A stretch of DNA of 64,000 bases from Thiothrix sp. UBA5583 (GCA_002425225.1 DILV01000026.1:1-64000); one strand, 5' to 3'. Positions 1 through 9,260 are shown, numbered from the stretch's first letter. The notes: a model not told the origin generated them from the letters alone. Made by a program: numbers and translations.

Positions 1-254
1 CCGAAACACATAATGAGCCAAAATGGAATATAAGAAGTCATTCCACTAGAAAAAGTTACTGCCTTAATGAACCATAAAGATAGTAACCAAATAGTTAGCA
101 CACCGCCAGCAACCGCAAGCGGCATAATAAATATTCCACTAAAATAAACCTTATCAACCACGTTAATGGAAATAGAGAGCGTCCAAATTATTGTACATGT
201 AACAAACAAGTACTTATTTGGCATGATCTTCCATAAACGTCCTACACTAGCCAT
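1..254 (-). CDS. Partial membrane protein, function unknown
   Basis: An open frame runs leftward from an ATG at 254 and leaves the window after 84 codons without a stop. An AAGGA ribosome binding site lies just upstream (in the CAAATAAGGACTATC context), which supports this start. The visible protein has two or three hydrophobic segments: about residues 15-31 (KYLFVTCTIIWTLSISI), about 43-62 (FIIMPLAVAGGVLTIWLLSL) and the beginning of another near 74. It therefore looks like a small integral membrane protein. I recognise no family. The stretch is clearly more AT-rich than the genes to its right, which suggests accessory DNA. Confidence 0.5.
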   Translation of the reverse strand, partial: MASVGRLWKIMPNKYLFVTCTIIWTLSISINVVDKVYFSGIFIMPLAVAGGVLTIWLLSLWFIKAVTFSSGMTSYIPFWLIMCF

Positions 255-294
255 GATAGTCCTTATTTGTCATGCCCCGATGGATCATATCCCT

Positions 295-1689
295 TCAAGA
301 AACTACCCGCTTTTCTAGGCAGGATGCAACGATCTCATCCAGCCTTTCCACCAGATACACCGGCATGGATAGTAGCCGGTAATGCACATCCCTGGTGGTA
401 TCGCCCTTACGGATGGTGGTGCTAACCTCAAAATCGTCCGGCAAGTTGGCATCAAAACGGATTGCCAGTGATTGCCCCTTTTCCCCCATAAACTGATGCA
501 GGGATTTCATGCTGCCGGTAGCACCCGCCTTGATTTCTACCGGTAAAATCTGCCCTTGCAAGGCAATCACAAAGTCCACTTCCGCATTGCACGCACGGCC
601 TTCCCGCAGCCAGTAGGTCAGTTCACGGTTCGGTGTATCCGCCAGAATGCCTTGCAGGTGCTGACCGATAAACTGCTCGGCAATAGCCCCTTCATTGATC
701 AGTTTCATTTCATCCAGTTGGGAAAGCACGCGCCAGTTCAGGCCGCTGATGGCGTTCATCAAACCCACATCCAGAAACAGTAGTTTGAAAACTTTTTCTT
801 CAATATCAGCCTGTAACGGCAAACCAGAACAATGGCTGTGCACGACTTTGCTGATAACCCGTGCCATCGCTAATAACTCTAGGTCTTTTTTCAGGGTTGC
901 GCTCTGATCCTGCGCCGAAATATTGGCATACTTAACCTTCACGCCCACATTTCTGGCAGCGAAATTGAAGACGTTCAACATGCGCACAAGATTGCGCGAG
1001 CCTGCATATTTGGGGAAGTCTTCCCGATAGGTATCAATGATGGAATTATGCACATCGCTGACCTCACGATAACTCTTGGTATCGGCAAATACCGCGACCG
1101 CCTCAGGCATTCCACCGACAAAATAGTAGCTACGCAGCAGTTCCAGCAAGCGTTTGTGGGCGATGTCAGCCACGCTGTCGCCGTATTGATAATTCAGGAT
1201 GAATTCGGCCAGTTTGGCTTCCCCAATAGCCAACAGAAATTCACTAAAGCGCATTGGCCCCATATGCAGGTACTGAACACGCCCAACCGGCATGGAAAAC
1301 TGATGCTCACTCAGGGCAAATTCCAGCAGTGACCCCGCGCTGACAACGGGAAGCTCAGGCATATCCTCATAAAAATAGCGCAAGGCTGGAATAGCCTGTG
1401 GTACTGCCTGAATCTCATCCAGAAACAGTAATGGCTTTTCATTGACCAAAGGCATACCGGGTAAAAATTCGATCTGCGCCATGATCTGTTCCGGGTTCTT
1501 GCCAGCGAATACGTCAGCCAGTTCCGGGAAACGCTCCAGGTTGACGTTATGCAGATTATGTCCACCCTGTCTAGCAAACAGCTCAACCAGAGTTGATTTT
1601 CCGACTTGGCGAGCACCTCTGATAATCAGCGGTTTTCTGTTTTTCTTCTGTAACCAGTTTTCAAGGAAGTGGAGCTGATGACGTTGCAT
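295..1689 (-). CDS. ATP-binding protein with DUF4143 C-terminal domain
   Basis: A 464-residue protein of the AAA-like ATPase + DUF4143 family, which is common in bacterial accessory DNA and has no settled function. The Walker A motif GARQVGKS lies at residues 25-32 and the Walker B LLFLDEIQ at about 87-94. The C-terminal part contains a nuclease-fold-like signature, EVDFV followed by PVEIKAG, at about residues 370-395; this resembles the PD-(D/E)xK core often seen in these proteins, but cleavage is not established. The start is taken as the ATG at 1689, just before the conserved beginning (MQRHQLHFLENWL). The frame stays open to 1731, so a 14-residue longer form is possible. It lies beside a decayed gene and a restriction-modification locus. 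Confidence 0.85.
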   Translation of the reverse strand: MQRHQLHFLENWLQKKNRKPLIIRGARQVGKSTLVELFARQGGHNLHNVNLERFPELADVFAGKNPEQIMAQIEFLPGMPLVNEKPLLFLDEIQAVPQAIPALRYFYEDMPELPVVSAGSLLEFALSEHQFSMPVGRVQYLHMGPMRFSEFLLAIGEAKLAEFILNYQYGDSVADIAHKRLLELLRSYYFVGGMPEAVAVFADTKSYREVSDVHNSIIDTYREDFPKYAGSRNLVRMLNVFNFAARNVGVKVKYANISAQDQSATLKKDLELLAMARVISKVVHSHCSGLPLQADIEEKVFKLLFLDVGLMNAISGLNWRVLSQLDEMKLINEGAIAEQFIGQHLQGILADTPNRELTYWLREGRACNAEVDFVIALQGQILPVEIKAGATGSMKSLHQFMGEKGQSLAIRFDANLPDDFEVSTTIRKGDTTRDVHYRLLSMPVYLVERLDEIVASCLEKRVVS

Positions 1690-1788
1690 GATCGAGCCTG
1701 ATCCATTGTTACCTATACAGGAATATAACATGGATTATTATTTTATGGGTGTGTTTCAATAATATGGCAATGATTATAATGGTGTGTT

Positions 1789-2577
1789 TTGCTGTTTAAC
1801 TTGGCAACCAACCCCGGCAACGCCTGCGCTTTGGTGCAAAAATACGGCACGGTGGAGGTGTGGATCAACCCGCCGCCGATCCCGCTGACCACGCCGGAAA
1901 TGGATTTCGTGTTCGGGTTGCCTTACGCCCGCCTGCCGCACACGTCGTACAACGGCGGACGCATCCCCGCGTATGAGATGATCCGTTTCTCGGTCAACAT
2001 CATATGCGGCTGCTTCGGCGGCTGCACCTTCTATTCCATCACTGAACACGAAGGGCGCATTATCCAGAACCGTTCGCAGGAATCCATCATCCGCGAAGTC
2101 GAAGAAATCCGCGACAAAGTGCCGGGTTTCACCGGGGTGATTTCCGACCTCGGCGGCCCCACCGCCAATATGTACCGCCTCGCCTGCAAAGACCCGAAGA
2201 TCGAAGCCACCTGCCGCAAACCCGCCTGCGTTTACCCCGATATTTGCCAAAACCTCAACACCGACCACGCCGCGTTAAAAGAACTGTACCGCACTGCACG
2301 TAATTTACCGGGCATTAAAAAGGTCTTGATTGGTTAGGGCTTGCGTTACGATTTGGCGGTCAAAGACCCCGGATACATCAAGGAGTTGGTCACGCACCAC
2401 GTCGGCGGCTATTTAAAAATCGCGCCGGAACAGAAACCTGTCGCGGTTGCCAAACCGAATGCGGGTAAGTTGCAGGGTGGGAAAATCCTCACGCAGCATA
2501 CGGGGTTGCCGCCGAAGCCACGGGCAGGCATAGGAGGAAAACCTAAGCCAGCCAGCAAACCCAAGCGTGGATGTTAA
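1789..2577 (+). pseudogene. ygiQ: Decayed YgiQ-family radical SAM protein
   Basis: The translation matches the middle of YgiQ-type radical SAM proteins, including the signature stretches [20 protein letters not shown] and [17 protein letters not shown]. Four lesions show it is dead. The first roughly 300 residues are missing. The last cysteine of the CxxxCxxC iron-sulfur motif is Tyr (TAT for the expected TGC). An in-frame TAG stands at 2335-2337, with the same frame continuing as [31 protein letters not shown]. The segment after LKIAPE is deleted and joined to a Lys/Pro-rich tail typical of YgiQ C-termini (ending [10 protein letters not shown]). The intact protein is a radical SAM enzyme of uncertain role. 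No functional copy is visible in the window. Confidence 0.88.
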
Positions 2578-2637
2578 ATGGCTAATCATCCAACAAGCGT
2601 AGTATTATCGTCCTGACAACAATTCATCAGGGCTGTT

Positions 2638-3315
2638 ATGAGCGTAGACAATTACCTCCAATTGCTGAACGACCGTAAGAAAATCAGTGATGTAAAAGAA
2701 AAAATCATCCGGCGACTGTGGGGTAATGAATCTGACAGTTTCCCAAAACCTTGGGTATCTTCTGCCGAACTACTGGAACTGACAGGACAGAAATACTTTG
2801 ACCGTCGCACCAGAGAACTCCGCGACCAACTGGGATGCGATATTGAAACGACTTACCTTGACGCATTTTCCGGTCACGCATGGCGCATCCGTTCTCCAAA
2901 ACTGGCTGATGCGCAAGACCGTGAGTATTTGACCCAAAGTCAGAAACACAAGCTATTTCAAGACAATGGTTTCACCTGCGTCACCTGTGGCGTGCATATC
3001 CAACCCGGTGTCAGAGGTTTGCAAGCCGATCACAAAGTACCGCTCTCGCGTGGTGGCGGCAACGAACTCCATAACTGGCAACCCATGTGCAATAACTGCA
3101 ATGTTGGCAAACGCCGAGCGTGTGAGGGGTGTTCGCTGGATTGCCAAACCTGTTCTTGGGCTTTCCCTGAAAAACATGGGGTACGAGCCATGTTTTCGAT
3201 CAGTGAACAAACCCTAAAAAGAGTGACCAGATACGCAAACCGGACGGGCAAAAGCTGCGACCAAATCATAGAGTCTGCGGCTAATGAGTATCTGGACAAG
3301 TGGGAAAAAAACTAA
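2638..3315 (+). CDS. HNH endonuclease, probable type II restriction enzyme
   Basis: A 225-residue protein with an HNH zinc-finger nuclease core. CVTC sits at residues 114-117, the catalytic Asp-His in LQADHKVPLSRGG at 131-132, then Asn-containing ELHNWQPMCNNCNVGKR with C151 and C154. An additional cysteine cluster, CEGCSLDCQTC (162-172), probably binds another zinc. The N-terminal hundred residues look like a winged-helix DNA-recognition region (SSAELLELTGQKYFDRRTRELRDQLG). It converges on a cytosine-C5 methyltransferase, with the two stop codons overlapping by a few bases; this arrangement, and the nuclease family, point to a type II restriction-modification system. Target sequence unknown. 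The start ATG at 2638 follows a short intergenic stretch after the ygiQ pseudogene. Confidence 0.85.
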   Translation: MSVDNYLQLLNDRKKISDVKEKIIRRLWGNESDSFPKPWVSSAELLELTGQKYFDRRTRELRDQLGCDIETTYLDAFSGHAWRIRSPKLADAQDREYLTQSQKHKLFQDNGFTCVTCGVHIQPGVRGLQADHKVPLSRGGGNELHNWQPMCNNCNVGKRRACEGCSLDCQTCSWAFPEKHGVRAMFSISEQTLKRVTRYANRTGKSCDQIIESAANEYLDKWEKN

Positions 3316-4337
3316 GCGGCCAAGCGGCTGCTATTCGCCATATCAAGCGCATAAATAATTTGTCTGCCAACCGCTTCCGCCACAGGTGGTGGCAAAGCAT
3401 TACCTACTTGTCTATAAGCTGGCGTTTTCTTGCCGTAAAACTCCCACCAATCAGGGAAACCTTGGATTCTGGCAGCCATCCTCACTGTCAATAACGGCAT
3501 GTATTCGTAGCCAACCTTATTTTTGTAGCCGACAAAACCCTTTTCTGGTGGATGTTCCCCGACAAGATTACCGTTTACGTGCAAAGCCTGCCATGCGCGT
3601 CTGGCACGGGTTGGGCCGAGATCAGGTCCACCATGTTTTTTAGAGCCACCAACCAGAGTAGGGGCAATCTTGTTAGCCTTTTGTTTCCACTCTGCCGCAT
3701 ATTCCCAGCCTTGTGAGGCCATCAAGTCATACAGGGCTTCACCAACTGTCGGAGGAGTAATACTGCCATCAGGCCACGCAAAGTACCCCGCAAACTCCGC
3801 TTTTAACGCCACCAGAATGACCCGTGGACGCAATTGAGGTACGCCAAAATTACAAGCATTGAGCAATTTCCAGAAAATTTTATACCCCATGCGCTCCAAT
3901 CGGGATTCAATTTCAGCGCGATAGGTATCAAATTTTACATCCAGCAAACCAGCCACATTTTCCAACATGACAGCTTTTGGCTGAGTGTTTTTCACAATAT
4001 TTAATGCAGCAGGAAACAAATCCCGTTCATCCTGCTTGCCAAGTTGCTTACCTGCTGTTGAAAAAGGTGGGCAAGGGACGCCACCCGCAACCAGATCAAT
4101 GCCCTTGTATTGGTGAGAGGAATATGTGGCGAATTCTTCTATGCAGCCTTCGACGATTTCACCCCAACCCAAGCCATGTAAGGCATTGTTATGTTTGAGT
4201 GTCTGACACGCTGGCTTGTCTATATCCATCAAAAGCTGATGCTGGAAACCTGCCAAGTGTAAACCAAGTGCCTGTCCACCTGCTCCGGCGCACAATTCGA
4301 TAGAGGTATATTCGCTTTTCATCGTTCGGGCGTTCAC
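3312..4337 (-). CDS. DNA (cytosine-5-)-methyltransferase
   Basis: Transfers methyl from S-adenosylmethionine to cytosine C5, presumably protecting DNA from the facing HNH nuclease. All hallmark motifs are visible. Motif I is ELCAGAGGQALGLHLAGF near the N-terminus. Motif IV is GGVPCPPFS with the catalytic cysteine. Motif VI is MLENVAGLL, motif VIII is QLRPRVILVAL, and the C-terminal motif is YRQVGNALPPPVAEAVG. The start chosen is the GTG at 4337: a GGAGG lies seven bases upstream, and the GTG overlaps the vapC stop as GTGA, a classic translational-coupling arrangement. An ATG at 4322 would remove five residues, and a TTG at 4343 has no proper ribosome site. About 341 residues, normal for the family. 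Confidence 0.93.
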   Translation of the reverse strand: MNARTMKSEYTSIELCAGAGGQALGLHLAGFQHQLLMDIDKPACQTLKHNNALHGLGWGEIVEGCIEEFATYSSHQYKGIDLVAGGVPCPPFSTAGKQLGKQDERDLFPAALNIVKNTQPKAVMLENVAGLLDVKFDTYRAEIESRLERMGYKIFWKLLNACNFGVPQLRPRVILVALKAEFAGYFAWPDGSITPPTVGEALYDLMASQGWEYAAEWKQKANKIAPTLVGGSKKHGGPDLGPTRARRAWQALHVNGNLVGEHPPEKGFVGYKNKVGYEYMPLLTVRMAARIQGFPDWWEFYGKKTPAYRQVGNALPPPVAEAVGRQIIYALDMANSSRLAA

Positions 4338-4732
4338 TCCCAATCCTCCAACAACAACCCCTGTACCCGCTCAAACTCGCGGACATTATGCGTCACCAAC
4401 GTCGCATTCACCGAACGGGCATGAGCGGCAATCAAGGTATCATAATGCCCAATCGGTTGCCCCAACTGCATTAATTCACAGCGCACCAACGCCGCTTCTT
4501 GCGATTGCTCTTCGCCCCAATCCAGCACTTGAATGTATTTGAGGAAATTATTGAGGTTGTCGCGGTTACGTCGCTGATGCTGTGAACGGCAGATACCGTA
4601 TTCCAGTTCATACAATACCATCTGCGAAATGGCGACCTGCTCAACCGCGACCTGAAACAGCTTTTGCCGCAATTGTGCTGGCTTGTTGTTGATAATGCCG
4701 ATGCAGGCGTTGGTATCCGGCATGTACAGCAT
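4334..4732 (-). CDS. vapC: PIN-domain toxin VapC
   Basis: A 132-residue PIN-domain ribonuclease of the VapC type. The N-terminal acidic residue is in MPDTNACIGI (D6), the middle glutamate in MVLYELEYGI, and the later acidic cluster in IGHYDTLIAAHARSV, the usual four-acid metal site. Such toxins cleave tRNA or rRNA when their antitoxin is degraded. The start overlaps the vapB stop by one base (TGATG). The gene's own stop overlaps the GTG of the methyltransferase gene (GTGA), so antitoxin, toxin and methyltransferase appear to be one translationally coupled transcript. The coupling of vapC with a methyltransferase gene is the unusual point. Confidence 0.92.
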   Translation of the reverse strand: MLYMPDTNACIGIINNKPAQLRQKLFQVAVEQVAISQMVLYELEYGICRSQHQRRNRDNLNNFLKYIQVLDWGEEQSQEAALVRCELMQLGQPIGHYDTLIAAHARSVNATLVTHNVREFERVQGLLLEDWE

Positions 4733-4974
4733 CAGTAAAACCCACAGCGTTCAACATCGGCGGGCAATGCGTCACTGTTGATACTGAAATCATCGCTGAA
4801 CCCCGTGCAACCTTGCATGAAACCTTCCCACGAATCCGGGTGAGGCATGATAAGAAGGTTATTGCCACTCCAGCGAATAAATACCTCTTTGACATCCAGC
4901 CTGAATTGTTTAGGCAAACGGATGGCTTGGCTGTTACCGCTGGTGAAAACTTTAGCGAGAGTGGCTTGCATCAT
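4732..4974 (-). CDS. vapB: Antitoxin VapB (AbrB-like DNA-binding)
   Basis: An 80-residue antitoxin. The N-terminal half (ATLAKVFTSGNSQAIRLPKQFRL) is the swapped-hairpin AbrB/SpoVT fold typical of VapB: TSGNSQAIRLPK is the family signature. It would bind its own promoter. The C-terminal half (about 45-80), ending in an aromatic tail (ERCGFY), should wrap the VapC active site. GGAG stands a few bases upstream of the ATG at 4974; a second ATG follows immediately. Directly upstream, at 4999-5014, there is an AT-rich inverted repeat that could be the operator. Confidence 0.92.
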   Translation of the reverse strand: MMQATLAKVFTSGNSQAIRLPKQFRLDVKEVFIRWSGNNLLIMPHPDSWEGFMQGCTGFSDDFSINSDALPADVERCGFY

Positions 4975-4998
4975 GGTGAAGCTCCTTTACGAGACCTG

Positions 4999-5014
4999 TA
5001 TATACATAAATATA
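4999..5014. promoter_or_regulatory. Possible vapBC operator palindrome
   Basis: The 16-base sequence TATATACATAAATATA has five-base inverted arms (TATAT / ATATA) and lies 25 bases upstream of vapB. VapB antitoxins of the AbrB type bind AT-rich palindromes at this kind of position. Only position and symmetry support the call. Confidence 0.35.
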
Positions 5015-5097
5015 AACGCCGTTTGTCATACCGTAAAGCCTTGAATCTCTGCATATACTTTGCGGCAGGAGAGTTGGGTGTAATTTCTCCATCTTCT

Positions 5098-6903
5098 TCA
5101 AGGATCTGTCCCATCCTCACCGACCGTTTTCTCCCTGAGTTGCAACTCCCACATCCGATGATACTGTCCGCCCAACGTGAGCAATTCTGCATGAGTCCCC
5201 TGTTCCACCACCTTGCCGCCATCCATCACCAGAATCCGGTCAGCATCAACAATGGTGGAAAGCCGGTGGGCAATCATCAGGGTGGTGTGATGTCCTGCGA
5301 CTTCGTGCAGGGTTTGCTGGATGGCCTGTTCAGTAGCACTGTCCAGTGAAGACGTGGCTTCATCGAAAATCAGGATCGGGGGTTGCTTGAGGATAGCACG
5401 GGCAATCGCTACCCGCTGTTTTTCCCCACCCGACAGTTTCAGGCCGCGTTCGCCGACCATGGTATCCCAGCCATCCGGCAGGCTGTCGATGAAATGACGG
5501 ATGTGTGCCATGTCCGCTGCCCGTTCCAGCTCGGCCTGAGTCGCGTGCGGGTTGCCGTATTGCAGGTTGTAACGGATGCTGTCATTGAACAGCACGGTAT
5601 CCTGCGGCACGATGCCAATCGTCTTGCGCAAACTGGCTTGGGTAGCTTGGGCAATATCCTGCCCATCAATCAGGATGCGTCCCCCCGTCACTTCGTAGAA
5701 TCGGTACAGCAAGCGCGACAGGGTGGATTTGCCCGCGCCGCTATGCCCCACCACCGCCACTTTCGCCCCGGCAGGTACGCTGAAACTGACCCCGTGCAAA
5801 ATCGGGCGCTCTGGCTGATAGGCGAAATCAACGTTCTCGAAATGGATTACGCCCTGTTTGACCTGCAATTCCAGCGCATCCGGTGCATCCCTGACCTCCT
5901 GCGGGGTTTCTAGCAGGCGGAACACCATGTCCATGTCTGCCAGCGTGTATTTCACCTGTCGGTAGACAATGCCCAGTGTCCCCAAGGGCAGAAACAGTTG
6001 CAGCAGGAAGGCATTCACCATCACCAGATCGCCGATGCTCATTTCCCCCGTGACCACAGCATTCGCGGCAAAAAACATGATGAGGGTAACGCCAACCGCA
6101 ATGATCGACGATTGCCCGAAATTCAGGATCGACATCGAAGTCTGGCTTTTGACGGCGGATTCTTCCCATTGTCCCAGCGTGCTGTTGTAGCGTTCCAGTT
6201 CCAGCTTTTCATTATTGAAATATTTGACAGTTTCGTAATTGATCAGGCTATCCACCGCCTGATTGCTGGCTTGCGAATCGAAACGGTTCATGGCGTGGCG
6301 GTGATCCATGCGCCATTCGGTAATCTTGACGGTGAAAATGACATACACCGCTACGGTAGCAAAGGTAATCAGCGCGAATACCGGCGAATAATTGCCAAGC
6401 AGAATCACAGCGACCAACCCGAATTCCACCGCAATCGGGATAATGCTGAACACCATGAAATTCATCAGGGTACTCACCGATGATGTGCCACGTTCCAGAT
6501 CGCGGCTGATTGCGCCGGTTTTGCGTTCGAGGTGGAAACGCAGCGACAGGTTGTGCAAATGTTCCAGCACCCGCACCGACAGCTTGCGCATCGCGTGGTA
6601 ACGTACCCGCGCGAACACTGTGTCGCGTAATTCGTTGAACAGCGCACTCGCCAGCCGTAACAAGCCGTAGCCCAGCAGCAGGATCACCGGCAGTACCAGC
6701 AACTGTTCCGGTTTGCCTTGCAAATTGTCCACGATGTCTTTTAGTACCACGGGAACGCTGACATTCGCCACTTTCGACAAAATCAGGCAAGCCAGCGCAA
6801 ATAACGCACGCCCACGGTATTCCCACAGGAAGGGCAGCATGGATTTGAGGTTGTGCCAGTCGCGGCGGTCGCCGGTCGGGCGTTCGGTGCGTGAGACCAT
6901 CAT
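5098..6903 (-). CDS. ABC transporter, fused permease/ATPase, Atm1/HMT type
   Basis: A 601-residue half-transporter. An N-terminal membrane domain with about six helices (roughly residues 30-310) precedes a nucleotide-binding domain. The latter shows Walker A GHSGAGKST, signature LSGGEKQR, Walker B ILIFDEATSSLD and the H-loop histidine in MIAHRLSTI. The membrane domain (VVLKDIVDNLQG, GAISRDLERGT, INYETVKYFNNE) resembles the Atm1/HMT1 group, which exports glutathione- or cluster-related sulfur compounds and metals. The exact substrate cannot be read from sequence. It would act as a homodimer in the inner membrane. It is divergent from rluB with only 48 bases between, and two adjacent ATGs (6903 and 6900) are possible starts. 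Confidence 0.9.
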   Translation of the reverse strand: MMVSRTERPTGDRRDWHNLKSMLPFLWEYRGRALFALACLILSKVANVSVPVVLKDIVDNLQGKPEQLLVLPVILLLGYGLLRLASALFNELRDTVFARVRYHAMRKLSVRVLEHLHNLSLRFHLERKTGAISRDLERGTSSVSTLMNFMVFSIIPIAVEFGLVAVILLGNYSPVFALITFATVAVYVIFTVKITEWRMDHRHAMNRFDSQASNQAVDSLINYETVKYFNNEKLELERYNSTLGQWEESAVKSQTSMSILNFGQSSIIAVGVTLIMFFAANAVVTGEMSIGDLVMVNAFLLQLFLPLGTLGIVYRQVKYTLADMDMVFRLLETPQEVRDAPDALELQVKQGVIHFENVDFAYQPERPILHGVSFSVPAGAKVAVVGHSGAGKSTLSRLLYRFYEVTGGRILIDGQDIAQATQASLRKTIGIVPQDTVLFNDSIRYNLQYGNPHATQAELERAADMAHIRHFIDSLPDGWDTMVGERGLKLSGGEKQRVAIARAILKQPPILIFDEATSSLDSATEQAIQQTLHEVAGHHTTLMIAHRLSTIVDADRILVMDGGKVVEQGTHAELLTLGGQYHRMWELQLREKTVGEDGTDP

Positions 6904-6951
6904 GTTAGCGGGCGCATCCTTTTTTACTGAGGTCGTGATAATATCCCATTC

Positions 6952-7866
6952 ATGAAAGAACGCATCCAGAAAATCCTCTCGCGTGCCGGTTACGGTTCAC
7001 GCCGCGAAATCGAGCGCCTGGTGGAAGCAGGCGAAATCCTTGTTAACGGGCGGCCTGCCGAAGCCGGACAATCGGTCGACGAACGCGACCAGATCAGCTT
7101 GCGCGGGCAACGCCTGTATCTTGGTTCCCGCTTGAATGCCACCCCAAAAGTGCTGATGTACAACAAGCCTGCGGGTGAAGTCTGTACCCAAAGCGATACC
7201 GAAGGCCGCAAGACCGTGTTTGAAGCCTTACCCAGCATCCGTGCCGGGCGCTGGATCATGGTGGGGCGGCTCGACATCAATACCGACGGTCTGCTGCTGT
7301 TCACCACCGATGGCGAGCTTGCCAACAAGCTGATGCATCCGTCTTCCGAAGTGGAACGTGAATACGCGGTGCGGGTGCTGGGTAAGGTCGAGCCAGAAAT
7401 GCTGATCGCCTTGCAGGAAGGGGTGGAGTTGGAAGACGGCAAAGCCAATTTCCTGCGCATCAAGGATGCCGGTGGTGAAGGAGCCAACCACTGGTATCAC
7501 GTGGTACTGGCGGAGGGCCGCAACCGCGAAGTGCGCCGTCTGTGGGAATCGCAAGGGGTGAAAGTCAGCCGCCTGATCCGTATCCGGTACGGCACGGTGG
7601 AACTGCCGCGCTTCCTGCGCACCGGGCATCACAAGGAACTGGATGTAAGGGAGCTGCGCAAGCTGTATGCTACCGTGGGCATGACGTTTGACGATGGTTC
7701 CGACTTCAAGCCGAACTTGGCACGCAAGCCAGCATCACGGTCTGCAACTGCGGTACATCGGCAGAAGCCGTCGCTGGGTAGCAAGCCTGAGCCACGTCCT
7801 GCTGGAAAGACAGCGCGTCCGGCAGGTGCAGGAAAGCGTCCACCACCGAGAGGGCGGACACGCTAA
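6952..7866 (+). CDS. rluB: 23S rRNA pseudouridine synthase RluB-type
   Basis: Modifies a uridine in the peptidyl-transferase region of 23S rRNA (position 2605 in the E. coli enzyme). A 304-residue protein. The S4 RNA-binding domain (MKERIQKILSRAGYGSRREI, residues 1-60) comes first, then the RsuA/RluB catalytic domain. The signature GRLDINTDGL lies at 105-114 with the catalytic Asp at 108. The C-terminus beyond about residue 245 is a basic, Arg/Pro/Ala-rich tail, common in RluB and presumably disordered. The chosen ATG stands immediately before the conserved S4 motif. Confidence 0.95.
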   Translation: MKERIQKILSRAGYGSRREIERLVEAGEILVNGRPAEAGQSVDERDQISLRGQRLYLGSRLNATPKVLMYNKPAGEVCTQSDTEGRKTVFEALPSIRAGRWIMVGRLDINTDGLLLFTTDGELANKLMHPSSEVEREYAVRVLGKVEPEMLIALQEGVELEDGKANFLRIKDAGGEGANHWYHVVLAEGRNREVRRLWESQGVKVSRLIRIRYGTVELPRFLRTGHHKELDVRELRKLYATVGMTFDDGSDFKPNLARKPASRSATAVHRQKPSLGSKPEPRPAGKTARPAGAGKRPPPRGRTR

Positions 7867-8016
7867 CCTCAATATCGGGTGGGAAAACAAAATCTGGCGA
7901 TGGCAGGTTCCGGTTTCTTAATCCGTATCTGTCATTCTGTTTGCACAAAGCAAGATCCTGATCTATAACAACCAGTGTCATTTTCTTTCTCAACGACTGA
8001 CAAGGGCTGTATTGTG

Positions 8017-8742
8017 ATGAAAATATCCTGCCACAAAGGGTTGCTCCCCTGTGTTTTGGTTTTTACCTTGCTTTTGAATGGCTGCGTTTCCAGTGCAGCA
8101 AAAACGGCTGACAGCAACGCGGGCAGCGTTAACCCCAATACCCAGTCAGCCGCTCAACAGATGCCTCAACCTTTGCCGCAACGCCAGCAGCAGGCGGGTA
8201 CAATCGTGCAGCTTCCCGCCATGCAAAAAAACCGTATTGAAAGTGCCGTAAGGCAGACAATGCCCGAGGAAACCCGGTTGAATACCATCGTGGACGTGAT
8301 TCAGAAACCGAACCTGAAATACCCGACTGTGATCATTTCCCATTTGTTGGAAGGGCGTTCGGCGGATGACTCTGACAATACTGTGCGTGGCGATTATCAT
8401 ACCATTCCCAAATTGCTTGCCTTGTCACAACAGCGCTCTTATGACATTTTGCGTGCATCCCTTGACGGCGTAGATACCAACAACACCAGTGAAGTTATTG
8501 CCAATATCAATCACGGTGTCGGACATCGTTACGGTGAAATGGTCAACGGCAAGGAGGTGGTCAAATACGTGAAAAATATTGCCACTAACATTTACTCTGC
8601 CAGCATCGACTTTGAGCGTATCCCGTCGGAAAAATGGGCGAGTATGGGGCAATCTGCCTTCACCCAGAACTGGCTAGTCGAGCATGATGAGACCCCCAAT
8701 CTGCTGATCACAGCCAAGGATGCTACTGCCAGTTCCCCATGA
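8017..8742 (+). CDS. Predicted lipoprotein, function unknown
   Basis: A 241-residue protein with a lipoprotein signal: basic start, hydrophobic stretch, and lipobox LNGC with the modifiable cysteine at residue 23. After a Gln/Pro/Ala-rich linker (about 30-70) comes a globular region containing PTVIISHLLEGRSADDSDNT and INHGVGHRYGEMVNGKEVVKYVKN. The frame is open from 7975, but the ATG at 8017 is chosen because it places the signal peptide at the N-terminus. I recognise no family. It is isolated: 150 bases separate it from rluB and it converges on the DUF4442 gene. Confidence 0.75.
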   Translation: MKISCHKGLLPCVLVFTLLLNGCVSSAAKTADSNAGSVNPNTQSAAQQMPQPLPQRQQQAGTIVQLPAMQKNRIESAVRQTMPEETRLNTIVDVIQKPNLKYPTVIISHLLEGRSADDSDNTVRGDYHTIPKLLALSQQRSYDILRASLDGVDTNNTSEVIANINHGVGHRYGEMVNGKEVVKYVKNIATNIYSASIDFERIPSEKWASMGQSAFTQNWLVEHDETPNLLITAKDATASSP

Positions 8743-8757
8743 AATGGCTAATTCCTG

Positions 8758-9260
8758 TTACGTCGCCGACCCCACCGACTTCAAATACCCTGACGGACGT
8801 ATCGCCACCACGCACACCACTTTGGTACACAGCCGCCCATGGCTGTCGTACAAACCATACTCAAAACTCGGGGTGCTGCGCCCGCGCCGCGCCAGTTCCT
8901 CCCGGATTGCCACTTCCTTTTCCGGCGGGAAATCAAAGCGCAATTCCATGTCGGTAATGCCGGGGCGCACAAAATCCACACTCAGATGGCGTGTCCACAC
9001 GTGATATGCCGGGAACACTTTCGCACACGCCAGCGGGGCAATCGGGTCAGCCAGCGATGCCTGAAAGCCGCCGAACATGCTGCCGCCCATGTTGCGCGAA
9101 GCCCAGGTTAGCGGTAGGCGGATACGGATGTGCCGCCAGTCGTTTTCCAGCTTCAGCACCTTGATACGCATCATCCACCACGGCGGGTAAAGCTCCAGCC
9201 GACGGCTATCCGGCAGGAATTTCAGCCAGCGGCGGGAAAATTTGACGACGTTGAAAGCCA

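Noticed and set aside
7688..7921. Open frame overlapping the end of rluB
   Set aside because: It is a shadow of the basic rluB tail in another frame, with no ribosome site and low-complexity composition.
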